IMG/VR virus record: IMGVR_UViG_3300036770_007547
Coordinates: 124,001 to 188,000 of that record
Length of the DNA: 64,000 bases
Strand: one strand, 5' to 3'
From: a virus
The position numbers and the translations under genes were made by a program. Under the pieces are notes generated by a model. It was not told the DNA's origin. It saw only the letters and a program-made list of their open reading frames with translations, and searched no databases. Of the stretch, positions 17,206 to 24,929 are shown one piece after another. Position 1 is the first letter of the stretch, and every line of letters begins with the position of its first letter.

Positions 17206-20200
17206 CTAGTTAGCTTGTGCTTGCAGCAACTTCTCCACGGTGCGATTGTTGTCGCGCTGTAGTCCCACAAGATTTTCCAATTGCCGCACAAGATCGCTCA
17301 TGTTCTGCATCTCGACCGGTATTGGCGATGTGTTGCGTAGATTACCGGCAGGCCCCAACAACGATGAAGGTTCAGTTTCGGGAATTTCGGGTTTATTGGG
17401 TGTAGTTGTGTCGGTGTCCAGGCTTGCGTTCACTGTGGTGATGCGATTTTGTATTTCTGCCATTGCTTGTGGCACAAATTTATCAAAACCTCCAATGCTG
17501 TCACCAAACAAACCCATGCCTGAGATAGCTTCTTGACTTTTCTGATTGAACTGACCCATGCCTGTGCCGAGTCGATCAAATCCAAGACCCATGCCTTTGC
17601 TGAGTTCGGCTATGCCACGCTGCTGTGCTTCGTATTGCTCTCGAGTGGCCTTGCGACCATTCACGGTGTACTCTACTCGTTCAGTGGCAGCTTGTTTTTC
17701 AGCCAATCTCAGTTGATCTATGGCTTTTTTGCTGTCACCAAACAGTGTGTCCCAGATGCGATCAAAGAATCCTGGCTTGGCCGTGGGCGGCTCAGCCTTG
17801 TCAGTGCGCTGACCAAAAGTGGCAAATCCCTGTCCAAGGATACGTTTGAGTTCACCAAAAGGATCGTTGACAAATCTCATGGGTATGGATTTGCCTTGCA
17901 AAGGTATCACAGCTTCGGGACCGGCTTCACCTGCGATGCTGGGGCCTTGGGTGATGCCGCCCTTGGCCATGAAATTTTGGCTCAGTTGTTCTAGAGTTTG
18001 CAAAGGTTTGGCTTGGGTAGCGGCTGCCACATCAAGTCCACGATTCACAGCTTCCTGGGTGGACTGGGACAGGATCTCAGCCATCCGTTGCACTTCGGCA
18101 CGGAAACTTTGGCTGTCATTGCGTGATGTCTCAACGATCTCGCTTCTGGTCAGCAGTTTGAGTGTGCCATCAAGCCGTGAGATCTTTTTGATGAGAGCAT
18201 CATTGTCAAGACCTTTGATGTCCACTGGTATGCGCCGGCCATCAGGCAAGGGCACAAAGGCTTCGTTCTGGCCGGCCTCGGCGGCAGTGACCTGCACACC
18301 GCCTGGGCGGGCTGGTATCACCCCACCGTCACGCATGTAAATGTGCGGTGGATCACCAAAGCTGGCACCCCACTTGAATCCGTACTTGTTCAACAAACCC
18401 GACTGTGCCAGGAACGAAGCTTCGTTGGAATTGATGTCAACCGCCATGCCTTGCTGATGTTTGCTCATGCCAGGTGCAGCACGTGGTCTACCACCCGAGT
18501 TGATTCTCGCTTGTTCTTCCACGCTGCGGTAAGCTGAATTGATGCTGAGCACTCGGCCAGTGAGTTGCTGATACTCCGCGCCCATGTTGATCATGGCCTG
18601 CTGCACCGCGGGATTTAATTTTTCAAAATGGTTTTCGCTGCCGGTTCCAGATCCAAATCGGAACAGATCCTGCACACTTGATCCCACCGAAGGTGCTCCT
18701 CCACCACTGGCTCGCGGTATCTGAGCCTGTCCGCCTTTGGGAGCCGGCACAGCTGGCGCGGTGGCTGATCTTGTGCCCACATTGCCAGTAGCGGGAGCGG
18801 ATCTTTGCATGGCTCCCGCGGCCTGTGCAGGTTTGGCAAAATTCTGTTGGGCTTGTATCGTGGCAGATGCCAGTGCCTGCTGTTTTTCCTGTTCGGTGAC
18901 GCGAGCAAACAGTCCCTTGCTCTGACGCAGTATCTTGAGTTTCTGCTCAAACAGTTCCGTGCGTCTTTCCACGTATTTGCGATAGTTTTCGTTGTCTTTT
19001 TGGGCAAACTCAGCATCGTCAAACACATAGTCAAGGGATTTCTTGATCTCGTCGATCTCTTGCTGGCGGATAGCCGCCAAAGCATCGGCTTGATTTGATC
19101 GTTCGCCGGTCAGTTTTTGCCACCAAGACAAATCTTGGTCCACACGTGTCTGGGCTAGATCGCTGGCATCTTTGGCTGTGCGAGCTTGCTGTTGCTCGTG
19201 TTGAATCTGTATCTTGCGCTGGGCTGCGCCAGCACGATTGGCACGTTCGTAGAACTCGTTCCGTGCCTGTTCCTCGGCGGCCTGCTGGATGCGCATGCGC
19301 TCGAATTGCGCTTGATTCGGGCGCATTTTTTCCAAGCGACCTTGTTCGGTGCGTAGCATCTCCCGGCGAAGTTCGTTGATTCGTGATTGATACTGCTGAA
19401 ACCCTTCGCGATCGTTTTCGGCGAACGTCGCGTTGCTCCAGGTGGCCTCTTCGGTCACGCGAGTGCCACGTGTGATGGCTTTTTGTGATTCCAGTTGCTT
19501 GGCAGCTTGATCCACGGCCTGTGCTGCAAGTCCCGTTTGCTGCTGTTTGTTGCTCCAGAGGCGATCCCACCAAGATGCTTCTTTTTGGGCCTGTTCTATG
19601 GCCTGTTGTGTTGCTTGTTTCCGTGCATCGGTTTGTTTTTTCTCGCTGTCACCGGTGCCGCTCTCTTGCTTGTTGTTGCGTTGTTTTTTGTTGTCGACCA
19701 AGCCATAGTCAATGAGACCAAAGTAGCCGGCTGCGCCGCCCAGGGCCGCACCAATACCAGCACCTATGGCTGTCCCAACACCCGGAATGATGCTGCCTAT
19801 GGCAGCACCGGCTGTGCCCAGTGTGGTGGCCCCGGCTGCTGCGCCAACCTTTCCAGTTAGAGCGCCGGTCTTTTCGTCGGTGATTCCGCCCAGGGTGCCT
19901 GATTTTTGCAACACCGACGCATCGCTCAGCGTGGGTATGTCCATGCCAGTTTCTTTGGCCACGTGGCGTATGAAATCGTTGAGTGCGCCGGTGAATTGAT
20001 TCACAGCCTCAGCGGCTGCTGGCATGGCTGCAAACGCAAATGTATCCATCTGACGTGCCAGCTGATCCATGCTCTTCTGCGCATCCACAGTGCTGTCGGT
20101 CAAAGGATCGGTACCTTTGCGCATCTGAGCTTCTTGCTCGTTGGCCAGTCGCACCTGACCGTCAATGATCCGGGCGTTGACTAGATCGCTTTTCTGTGCA

Positions 20201-21858
20201 TAATTGGTCATGACACCGGCCGAGTCGCCCGTGGCTTTGGCGAGATCTCGGCTGGTCTGCATGTTGCGGGACGTGGCTTCTTGCAGTTCTTTGAAGGCCT
20301 GTATCTGATCAATGTGTCCGGCCTTGAGACGATTCATGATGTCCACCGATGCACCACCGGTGTCCACAAACAGTTTTTGTGCTGCTTCGGTGTTGACAAA
20401 TCCCGCTGCTACATCACGGAATCCTTGCCCCATCTCAGGTGCGGCCTTGCTGACCATGGTCTGGAAGTCCAGCATGGCCTTGGCTTCTTTTTCTCGGCCC
20501 TGGGCCACCATCTCGTCGTACTGAGCACGGAATCTAGCTTCGCCCAATGCAGCATCTTGCTGGGATTGGATTTCTTTGCGCTGCATGCCAGTGAGCTTGC
20601 TGAGTTGATCCAGCTCCTTGGCATACTGCATGGCACCTTGTGTGAGCTGTGCGTTGGTCTTGCGCTGGGAAAGACCCAGTCTGGTCTGTTGTGTTACAAA
20701 AGCACCAGCAGTGTCGCTGATGTCGCTGGCACTGAAGCCCAGGCGACGCAGTTGATCACCAAGATCGCTGCGAGTGATGTCGCCCACAAACTTGGAAAAT
20801 CGTTTGGCGCCCTCGCCCACGGTGCCACCAAATCGTGCCAGGGCCGAGGAATTTTCAGCCACAGCACGCTTGTAATCGTCGAGACTGACACCGCTTTCAA
20901 TGAACTGGCGTTGCAGTTCGGTCATGCCACCTGCGGTCAGCGCACCAACTGAACTGACATCACGGAACGCTTCTGCGGCTTTTTGCAGGCGGTCCAACAC
21001 AAACTTGGAACCTTCGGCGGCCAACTGTAGCGACCCCGAAAGAACAGTGCCCAATATGGGTATGCTTTCCAGCATCTTGCCCAAGGACTGGACCACGCCA
21101 TCGATCACGCCGTTGAACTGTGTGAATCCTTTGGTGCTGTCGCCTATCGACAGCAGGCCTTTGCCCAGGCCAACCATGGTCTTGCTGGCGCTTTCTGCGG
21201 CCGATTGCACACGGAGCATCGCCATCTGCACTGCCATCGCGGTCTGGGCATTCTTGGCCAAGCTCGGGCCCAAACGGCTCTTGATGATCATGTCGCCGAA
21301 ACGACCCAGGCGAGATTCTAAGCTGCTGTACTGGTCGATCTGCTTGATGCGTTCCTTGGCCAGCATCTGGCCATAATTGCGTTCATAGCCGATCTTTTCA
21401 TACTGATCTCTGAGTTCGGCTTGCAGAGCTTTCCAACGTTCGGCCTGTAGCTCTTCGGCCTTGCGCTTTTCATAGGCCGCACGTTCCTCGGCGCTCATGC
21501 GAGCCGTGCGAGCAGCATCTTGCTGGGCCTGTGCTAAAGACGCTGCCGAATCAGCGGCTTCCTGATCGGCTTTGGCTTTTTCGATCGAAGCATCGATCTC
21601 GTCTTTGACAGCGTCTGTGGCACGATCCACGGCCTTGACGAAATCTTGCAGTTCTCGATCGGCTTTGGCGCGTGTGACTGTGTCTTTCTTGATCTGGCTG
21701 CCCAAGCGTGCCAGCGCCTGCACTATGCGTTCGGTGCCACGATCAAATTTGCGAGCCGAGTCCTGGCCCGAGGCACCGGTGGTGCCCATTCTGCGAGCCA
21801 CTTGGACAAATTCTTTGAGCTGTGTTACTAGTTCGTCAATGTCATATTGATCGGCCAT
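17206..21858 (-). CDS. Tape-measure-type tail protein with embedded M15 (VanY-like) peptidase domain (1550 aa)
   Basis: The N-terminal 200 residues are charged coiled coil. A central Gly/Ala hydrophobic stretch (about 675-725, with GTAIGAGIGAALGGAAGY) could insert in membrane. Two diverged copies of a helical block begin SWWDRLW and SWWQKLT (about 760-990). Residues about 1085-1180 form a peptidase M15 domain, with SAYRS, the zinc motif SKHQQGMAVDIN (S-x-H-x-x-G-x-A-x-D) and a terminal D-P-P-H-I supplying the last His. The phrases GPSIAGEAGPEAVIPL and AGQNEAFVPLPDGR are classic of tape-measure proteins. It probably sets tail length and cuts peptidoglycan cross-links during DNA entry. The neighbours are the portal and, divergently, gp26/gp51. 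Confidence 0.85.
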   Translation of the reverse strand: MADQYDIDELVTQLKEFVQVARRMGTTGASGQDSARKFDRGTERIVQALARLGSQIKKDTVTRAKADRELQDFVKAVDRATDAVKDEIDASIEKAKADQEAADSAASLAQAQQDAARTARMSAEERAAYEKRKAEELQAERWKALQAELRDQYEKIGYERNYGQMLAKERIKQIDQYSSLESRLGRFGDMIIKSRLGPSLAKNAQTAMAVQMAMLRVQSAAESASKTMVGLGKGLLSIGDSTKGFTQFNGVIDGVVQSLGKMLESIPILGTVLSGSLQLAAEGSKFVLDRLQKAAEAFRDVSSVGALTAGGMTELQRQFIESGVSLDDYKRAVAENSSALARFGGTVGEGAKRFSKFVGDITRSDLGDQLRRLGFSASDISDTAGAFVTQQTRLGLSQRKTNAQLTQGAMQYAKELDQLSKLTGMQRKEIQSQQDAALGEARFRAQYDEMVAQGREKEAKAMLDFQTMVSKAAPEMGQGFRDVAAGFVNTEAAQKLFVDTGGASVDIMNRLKAGHIDQIQAFKELQEATSRNMQTSRDLAKATGDSAGVMTNYAQKSDLVNARIIDGQVRLANEQEAQMRKGTDPLTDSTVDAQKSMDQLARQMDTFAFAAMPAAAEAVNQFTGALNDFIRHVAKETGMDIPTLSDASVLQKSGTLGGITDEKTGALTGKVGAAAGATTLGTAGAAIGSIIPGVGTAIGAGIGAALGGAAGYFGLIDYGLVDNKKQRNNKQESGTGDSEKKQTDARKQATQQAIEQAQKEASWWDRLWSNKQQQTGLAAQAVDQAAKQLESQKAITRGTRVTEEATWSNATFAENDREGFQQYQSRINELRREMLRTEQGRLEKMRPNQAQFERMRIQQAAEEQARNEFYERANRAGAAQRKIQIQHEQQQARTAKDASDLAQTRVDQDLSWWQKLTGERSNQADALAAIRQQEIDEIKKSLDYVFDDAEFAQKDNENYRKYVERRTELFEQKLKILRQSKGLFARVTEQEKQQALASATIQAQQNFAKPAQAAGAMQRSAPATGNVGTRSATAPAVPAPKGGQAQIPRASGGGAPSVGSSVQDLFRFGSGTGSENHFEKLNPAVQQAMINMGAEYQQLTGRVLSINSAYRSVEEQARINSGGRPRAAPGMSKHQQGMAVDINSNEASFLAQSGLLNKYGFKWGASFGDPPHIYMRDGGVIPARPGGVQVTAAEAGQNEAFVPLPDGRRIPVDIKGLDNDALIKKISRLDGTLKLLTRSEIVETSRNDSQSFRAEVQRMAEILSQSTQEAVNRGLDVAAATQAKPLQTLEQLSQNFMAKGGITQGPSIAGEAGPEAVIPLQGKSIPMRFVNDPFGELKRILGQGFATFGQRTDKAEPPTAKPGFFDRIWDTLFGDSKKAIDQLRLAEKQAATERVEYTVNGRKATREQYEAQQRGIAELSKGMGLGFDRLGTGMGQFNQKSQEAISGMGLFGDSIGGFDKFVPQAMAEIQNRITTVNASLDTDTTTPNKPEIPETEPSSLLGPAGNLRNTSPIPVEMQNMSDLVRQLENLVGLQRDNNRTVEKLLQAQAN

Positions 21859-21871
21859 GGTTTTCTGCGCC

Positions 21872-21879
21872 TATAAATA
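21872..21879 (+). promoter_or_regulatory. Late promoter, perfect TATAAATA, for gp26-gp51
   Basis: The predicted start near 21885 gives a 27-base leader to gp26. It faces the minus-strand element at 21892-21899, so the two transcripts overlap at their 5' ends. Confidence 0.75.
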
Positions 21880-21891
21880 ACTGCATCTAGA

Positions 21892-21899
21892 TATTTATT
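21892..21899 (-). promoter_or_regulatory. Late promoter element AATAAATA for the tape-measure gene
   Basis: The minus-strand octamer has a predicted start near 21886, about 28 bases before the tape-measure ATG. With 21872-21879 it forms an inverted pair separated by 12 bases. Confidence 0.72.
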
Positions 21900-21911
21900 A
21901 GCGAGGATCCC

Positions 21912-22748
21912 ATGGAAACCAATCCCTTACGCCAGTATTTCCGGCAACCCGCCATCTATGTAAAATTGCCATCTGGCGGCAAATACTACCCCAAAGACAG
22001 CCTGGAGGTCACCGAAAACGGAGAGTATCCGGTGCTGCCCATGACCACCATGGACGAGATCACTTACCGTACACCAGATGCCTTGTTCAACGGCACTGCT
22101 TCGGTGAATGTGATCCAGAGCTGTGTGCCCAACATCAAAAATGCCTGGCACATGCCCAGCATGGACATTGACACTGTGCTGATAGCCATACGCATAGCCA
22201 GTTATGGTCATGAACTCAAACTGGACACCCAGTGCACCAAGTGTGCCAGCATCAACACGTTTGGCGTGGACTTGCGCACAGTGATGGAACGCATGCGTGC
22301 TCCGGACTACAGCCAGACCCAGACCCTGGGTGACCTCGAAATCTATTTCAAACCCATGGATTATCGGCAGATCAATGACAACAACATGATGCAGTTTGAA
22401 GACCAAAAGATGCTGCAAATGCTACAAGATGCCAACGTCAACGACGAGGACAAGCTGCGTCAAGTCGGTGATGTGCTGCGGAAAATCACCAGCATGACCA
22501 CACGGGCCTTGGCACAAAACATTGCCATGATCAAGACTCCCCAGGCCACAGTGACCGAGATCGAGTGGATCTCCGATTGGCTGGAAAACTGCGATCGTAG
22601 CACGTTTTCCAGCATACGCGATCACATCATCAACACCAAGCAGCAGGGCGAGCTACAGCCGCTGAAGATACAGTGCCCAGACTGCCAGAACGAGTACGAG
22701 CAACCATTCACCTTGGACATGGCAAATTTTTTCGCGGACGCCTCCTGA
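21912..22748 (+). CDS. 26: Baseplate hub subunit / tail assembly factor gp26
   Basis: The 278-aa protein opens METNPLRQYFRQPAIYVKLP, then SGGKYYP, L-P-M-T-T-M-D-E-I, T-P-D-A-L and V-I-Q-S-C-V-P-N-I-K-N-A-W, the conserved core of gp26-type hub proteins in T4-like phages. Two C-x-x-C pairs (CTKC near 107 and CPDC near 255) look like a zinc ribbon. T4 gp26 is a hub-assembly factor. The gene lies directly beside the tape measure, where tail-assembly chaperones are usually encoded. Its last codons contain a slippery run (22724-22733) leading into gp51. Confidence 0.82.
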   Translation: METNPLRQYFRQPAIYVKLPSGGKYYPKDSLEVTENGEYPVLPMTTMDEITYRTPDALFNGTASVNVIQSCVPNIKNAWHMPSMDIDTVLIAIRIASYGHELKLDTQCTKCASINTFGVDLRTVMERMRAPDYSQTQTLGDLEIYFKPMDYRQINDNNMMQFEDQKMLQMLQDANVNDEDKLRQVGDVLRKITSMTTRALAQNIAMIKTPQATVTEIEWISDWLENCDRSTFSSIRDHIINTKQQGELQPLKIQCPDCQNEYEQPFTLDMANFFADAS

Positions 22749-22963
22749 CCCTAGATGCTGACCGCATCACCAAATGGATTGATCAGATGGAAAAGGAGGC
22801 CAAGATCATCCGCGCCGAAACTCTCAAAATGTGCTGGCACATGCGTGGTGGTCTCAGCTACACCGAGGCCATGAATCTCAGCCAGGGCGAACGCGACGAG
22901 ATCGCTACCATGATCAAAGATCATCTGGAAACCACCAAGAAAAGCGGATTACCTTACTTTTAA
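22673..22963 (+). CDS. 51: Baseplate hub assembly protein gp51-like, probably made by -1 frameshift from gp26
   Basis: The open frame is -1 relative to gp26 and overlaps its end. The conserved part begins F-F-R-G, L-L-T-L-D-A-D-R-I-T-K-W and ends C-W-H-M-R-G-G-L-S-Y, then L-E-T-T-K-K-S-G-L-P-Y-F, matching the gp51-type hub-assembly proteins of aquatic T4-likes. No ATG precedes the conserved start. The only candidates are a GTG at 22673 without a ribosome site and an ATG at 22787 that would remove the first third. Entry by slipping at A-AAT-TTT (22724-22730) would fuse it to gp26. The coordinates given are those of the open frame, not of a proven start. Confidence 0.75.
   Translation: MPRLPERVRATIHLGHGKFFRGRLLTLDADRITKWIDQMEKEAKIIRAETLKMCWHMRGGLSYTEAMNLSQGERDEIATMIKDHLETTKKSGLPYF
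22724..22733 (+). promoter_or_regulatory. Candidate -1 ribosomal frameshift site (A AAT TTT TTC)
   Basis: In the gp26 frame the codons are GCA AAT TTT TTC. This satisfies X-XXY-YYZ as A-AAT-TTT and again as T-TTT-TTC. Slipping back one base bypasses the gp26 stop at 22746-22748 and enters the gp51 frame exactly where its conserved sequence begins. Confidence 0.65.
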
Positions 22964-23466
22964 TGGATCAAGTGCAGGCCAGAATTGATGTCACGAACTG
23001 GATCACTGGATTCGTGGAAAAACCTTCGCCGTTGTTGAATGGATGGCCGCCGTGTCCCTATGCTCGGCAGGCCCGGCTAGAGAATCGCGTGGATATACGC
23101 ATGGGATCTCACCCCTATCACGATCTCGAGCAGCTGGCAACACAGGGCTTGGGCGATCTAGACGTGGTGGTGCTGGTGTACGATCCCGGTCAATTTGATC
23201 TGCTCACGTTCCGCAAACACTGGCAATCGGCACAGCAACATCTGCATGCCCGTGGCCTTTTGGTGCTGGAAGATCATCCCAGCGAGCCCGAGATGGTGCG
23301 CGGAGTTTGCATGAATCAAGGCACCTGGGCTTTGTTGTTTGTGCAGGACCTCAAGCGGCTCAACGATGCTGCCCAGCAGCTGGCCACCAAAGGTTACTAT
23401 CACAATTGGCCGCGCGAGTATCTCAACGATCTGTTCCAAGGTCGTGCAGATCCAACACAGACTTGA
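22963..23466 (+). CDS. Conserved phage protein of unknown function (167 aa)
   Basis: The start overlaps the gp51 stop (TAATG), so it is coupled; longer in-frame starts lie within gp51. The motif L-N-G-W-P-P-C-P-Y-A-R-Q-A near residues 25-40 is the recognisable feature and recurs, from memory, in unassigned proteins of aquatic T4-like phages. The central VVVLVYDPGQFD strand and R-G-L-L-V-L-E-D-H-P suggest an alpha/beta fold. The 3' end overlaps the convergent 228-aa gene by 44 bases. The function is unknown; operon position links it to tail assembly only by location. Confidence 0.7.
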   Translation: MDQVQARIDVTNWITGFVEKPSPLLNGWPPCPYARQARLENRVDIRMGSHPYHDLEQLATQGLGDLDVVVLVYDPGQFDLLTFRKHWQSAQQHLHARGLLVLEDHPSEPEMVRGVCMNQGTWALLFVQDLKRLNDAAQQLATKGYYHNWPREYLNDLFQGRADPTQT

Positions 23467-24109
23467 TACGGCTGTCTCGATCACACAACCACTGGTAGTG
23501 TTCAACGTCGTTGCTCCAGGCCGATCCGGTCCACCATTCAAATCCGGCCACACGACTCTTGTAGCGATTCACACGTTCGTAGCCGGGTCCCATGTACACC
23601 CAACGATAGCCGTGCCGACGAGCCCAGGCCAATTCGTGTTCCAGTGTTCGCAGGCCCAGTTTTAGATCGGGCTCGCGATAGTCCCAGGCAAACAGCACAG
23701 TTTCGATGGACCAAGGCGAATAGGGTCTCAGCTTGCTCCAGGCCACGAGATCGCCGCGCCAATCACGATAACCCATGTACACATCATTGGCCAGATCATC
23801 GTTGACTTCAAAGTACTTGCGGAATCCTCGATGCAGGCAGTAGGCCGAGTAGATGTGATCCAATTCGGTGCGCGGTACTGGATCCAGTATCTCGGCATCC
23901 GGCATGATGTCGTAGGTGATGGCGCTGAGATCACAGCGAGTGCTGCGACTCTGATACCATCGCGGCTGTCCTTGATGAGCAGTGGCCAGCCAGCCTAGAT
24001 TGATGGCCTCTTCGTGTTCGTGTGGTTGTACATCTGTGAGCTCGGCGCGATAGTGATAGACTTCGCCTTTTTCCACCAGACCAAAACTGTGATCAAACGT
24101 GAGATTCAT
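23423..24109 (-). CDS. GNAT-fold aminoacyl-transferase-like protein (ATE/Bpt C-terminal type, 228 aa)
   Basis: The C-terminal half (about 105-205) resembles the arginyl/leucyl-tRNA-protein transferase C-terminal domain. It shows a D-V-Y-M-G-Y strand, L-G-L-R-T-L-E-H-E-L-A-W-A-R, then Y-R-W-V-Y-M-G-P-G-Y and a Y-K-S-R-V-A-G-F-E-W-W segment parallel to the Y-K-(S/A)-(Q/R)-(Y/F)-x-P of that family. The Cys-rich N-terminal domain of true ATE/Bpt enzymes is not evident. Such enzymes add an amino acid to protein N-termini for degradation. The target here is unknown, and a generic GNAT acyltransferase is the alternative. It is divergent from the DUF6614-type gene. Confidence 0.5.
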   Translation of the reverse strand: MNLTFDHSFGLVEKGEVYHYRAELTDVQPHEHEEAINLGWLATAHQGQPRWYQSRSTRCDLSAITYDIMPDAEILDPVPRTELDHIYSAYCLHRGFRKYFEVNDDLANDVYMGYRDWRGDLVAWSKLRPYSPWSIETVLFAWDYREPDLKLGLRTLEHELAWARRHGYRWVYMGPGYERVNRYKSRVAGFEWWTGSAWSNDVEHYQWLCDRDSRIKSVLDLHDLGTDR

Positions 24110-24146
24110 CGTAAGTAATTATCTATAGACATAAAGGTACAGCAAA

Positions 24147-24479
24147 ATGGACATCTATCATGTATGGGCCGACAAGCAAGAAGGCATCTCTGACACCGAA
24201 TGGGTGACAAACATGCGAGCATTTTTTGATCATCTAGTCAGCGAAGCACGCATGGAAAGCTATCGCATCACACGATGCAAGATGGGATTCCGCAGCATCG
24301 CGGACTTGCCGGAATGGCATATCATGATGGAATTTCGTGACATGGCACAACTCGAGCAGTGCTTTCAACGAGTAGCTCCACGCGAAGGTGAACTCGAAGA
24401 CAAGCATCGCAGTTTCAATCAGTTCGTGTCAGGAAATATCCAGCATGCGTTGTTCCGGGATTGGCCCGATCAGTTATGA
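24147..24479 (+). CDS. DUF6614-type small protein (110 aa)
   Basis: The sequence M-D-I-Y-H-V-W-A-D, then Y-R-I-T-R-C-K-M-G-F, W-H-I-M-M-E-F-R-D-M-A-Q-L, and the ending L-F-R-D-W-P-D matches what I recall of DUF6614, a cellular bacterial family of dimeric ferredoxin-like proteins of about 110 aa with unknown activity. A possible ribosome site (AAAGGT) lies about 9 bases upstream. The compact fold and lack of phage-specific features suggest acquisition from a bacterium. A perfect palindrome and a T-rich hairpin follow its stop. Confidence 0.6.
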   Translation: MDIYHVWADKQEGISDTEWVTNMRAFFDHLVSEARMESYRITRCKMGFRSIADLPEWHIMMEFRDMAQLEQCFQRVAPREGELEDKHRSFNQFVSGNIQHALFRDWPDQL

Positions 24480-24929
24480 GATCTACTGCGTAGATCTATC
24501 GATTTCGCTGCGCTCATCGATGTTTTTTTTATTGGACCGAGCGCAGCGAGTTCAGCGTATCATCCAGATGCAACGGTCACACTTAGCCCGTTGCCGGGCC
24601 AAGAAAAAACTGAGGCATCATCCGAGTGCATCACAGTCACACAGCGTTAGAGCTACGAACAGACTTGTTCACGTAGGCGGTTGTCCGGTACCTACTCACT
24701 CCGTCTTATCACAACGGCAACACAGGTGTCGTACGCTGTCACGACGCATGTGCCTGGGGTTTCGCTCCCCTCATTGGGCCTTTTGTATCCTTTTCAAACA
24801 ACCAAACGGCAGGTCTTTGCCATCGTCATCCCGGGGGGTAGTGGTTGAGTGCCCACTGGTGCGGTGGGTCTTCCATCCCTGCGACTCGGGGTCCAGGTCT
24901 AGGGCACAAGAAATTGGCCTGTGCGAGCC
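24480..24929. other. Gene-free 450-base stretch rich in inverted repeats
   Basis: No convincing gene on either strand; it lies between two convergent genes. Inverted repeats seen: 24479-24497 (8-base arms), 24498-24521 (6-base arms, then T8), 24505-24515 with 24539-24549 (11-base perfect arms), 24586-24599 (5-base arms, TTGC loop), 24756-24770 (4-base GC arms) and 24852-24868 (5-base arms). Base usage looks unlike the flanking coding regions. It could hold a structured RNA, a processed 3' end, or the decayed remains of a gene. Confidence 0.6.
24498..24530 (+). terminator. Probable terminator of the plus-strand gp26 to DUF6614 region
   Basis: Two ATCGAT arms separated by 12 bases are followed by G and eight T. 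The stem is short, but the T-run is the longest nearby and lies right after the last plus-strand gene. The loop is itself complementary over 11 bases to 24539-24549, allowing an alternative fold or a pseudoknot. Confidence 0.5.

Noticed and set aside
24740-24790. tRNA-like segment in the noncoding island (GGGG-TTTCGCT-CCCC)
   Set aside because: It lacks the T-loop TTCRA pattern, an acceptor stem and an anticodon arm in register.
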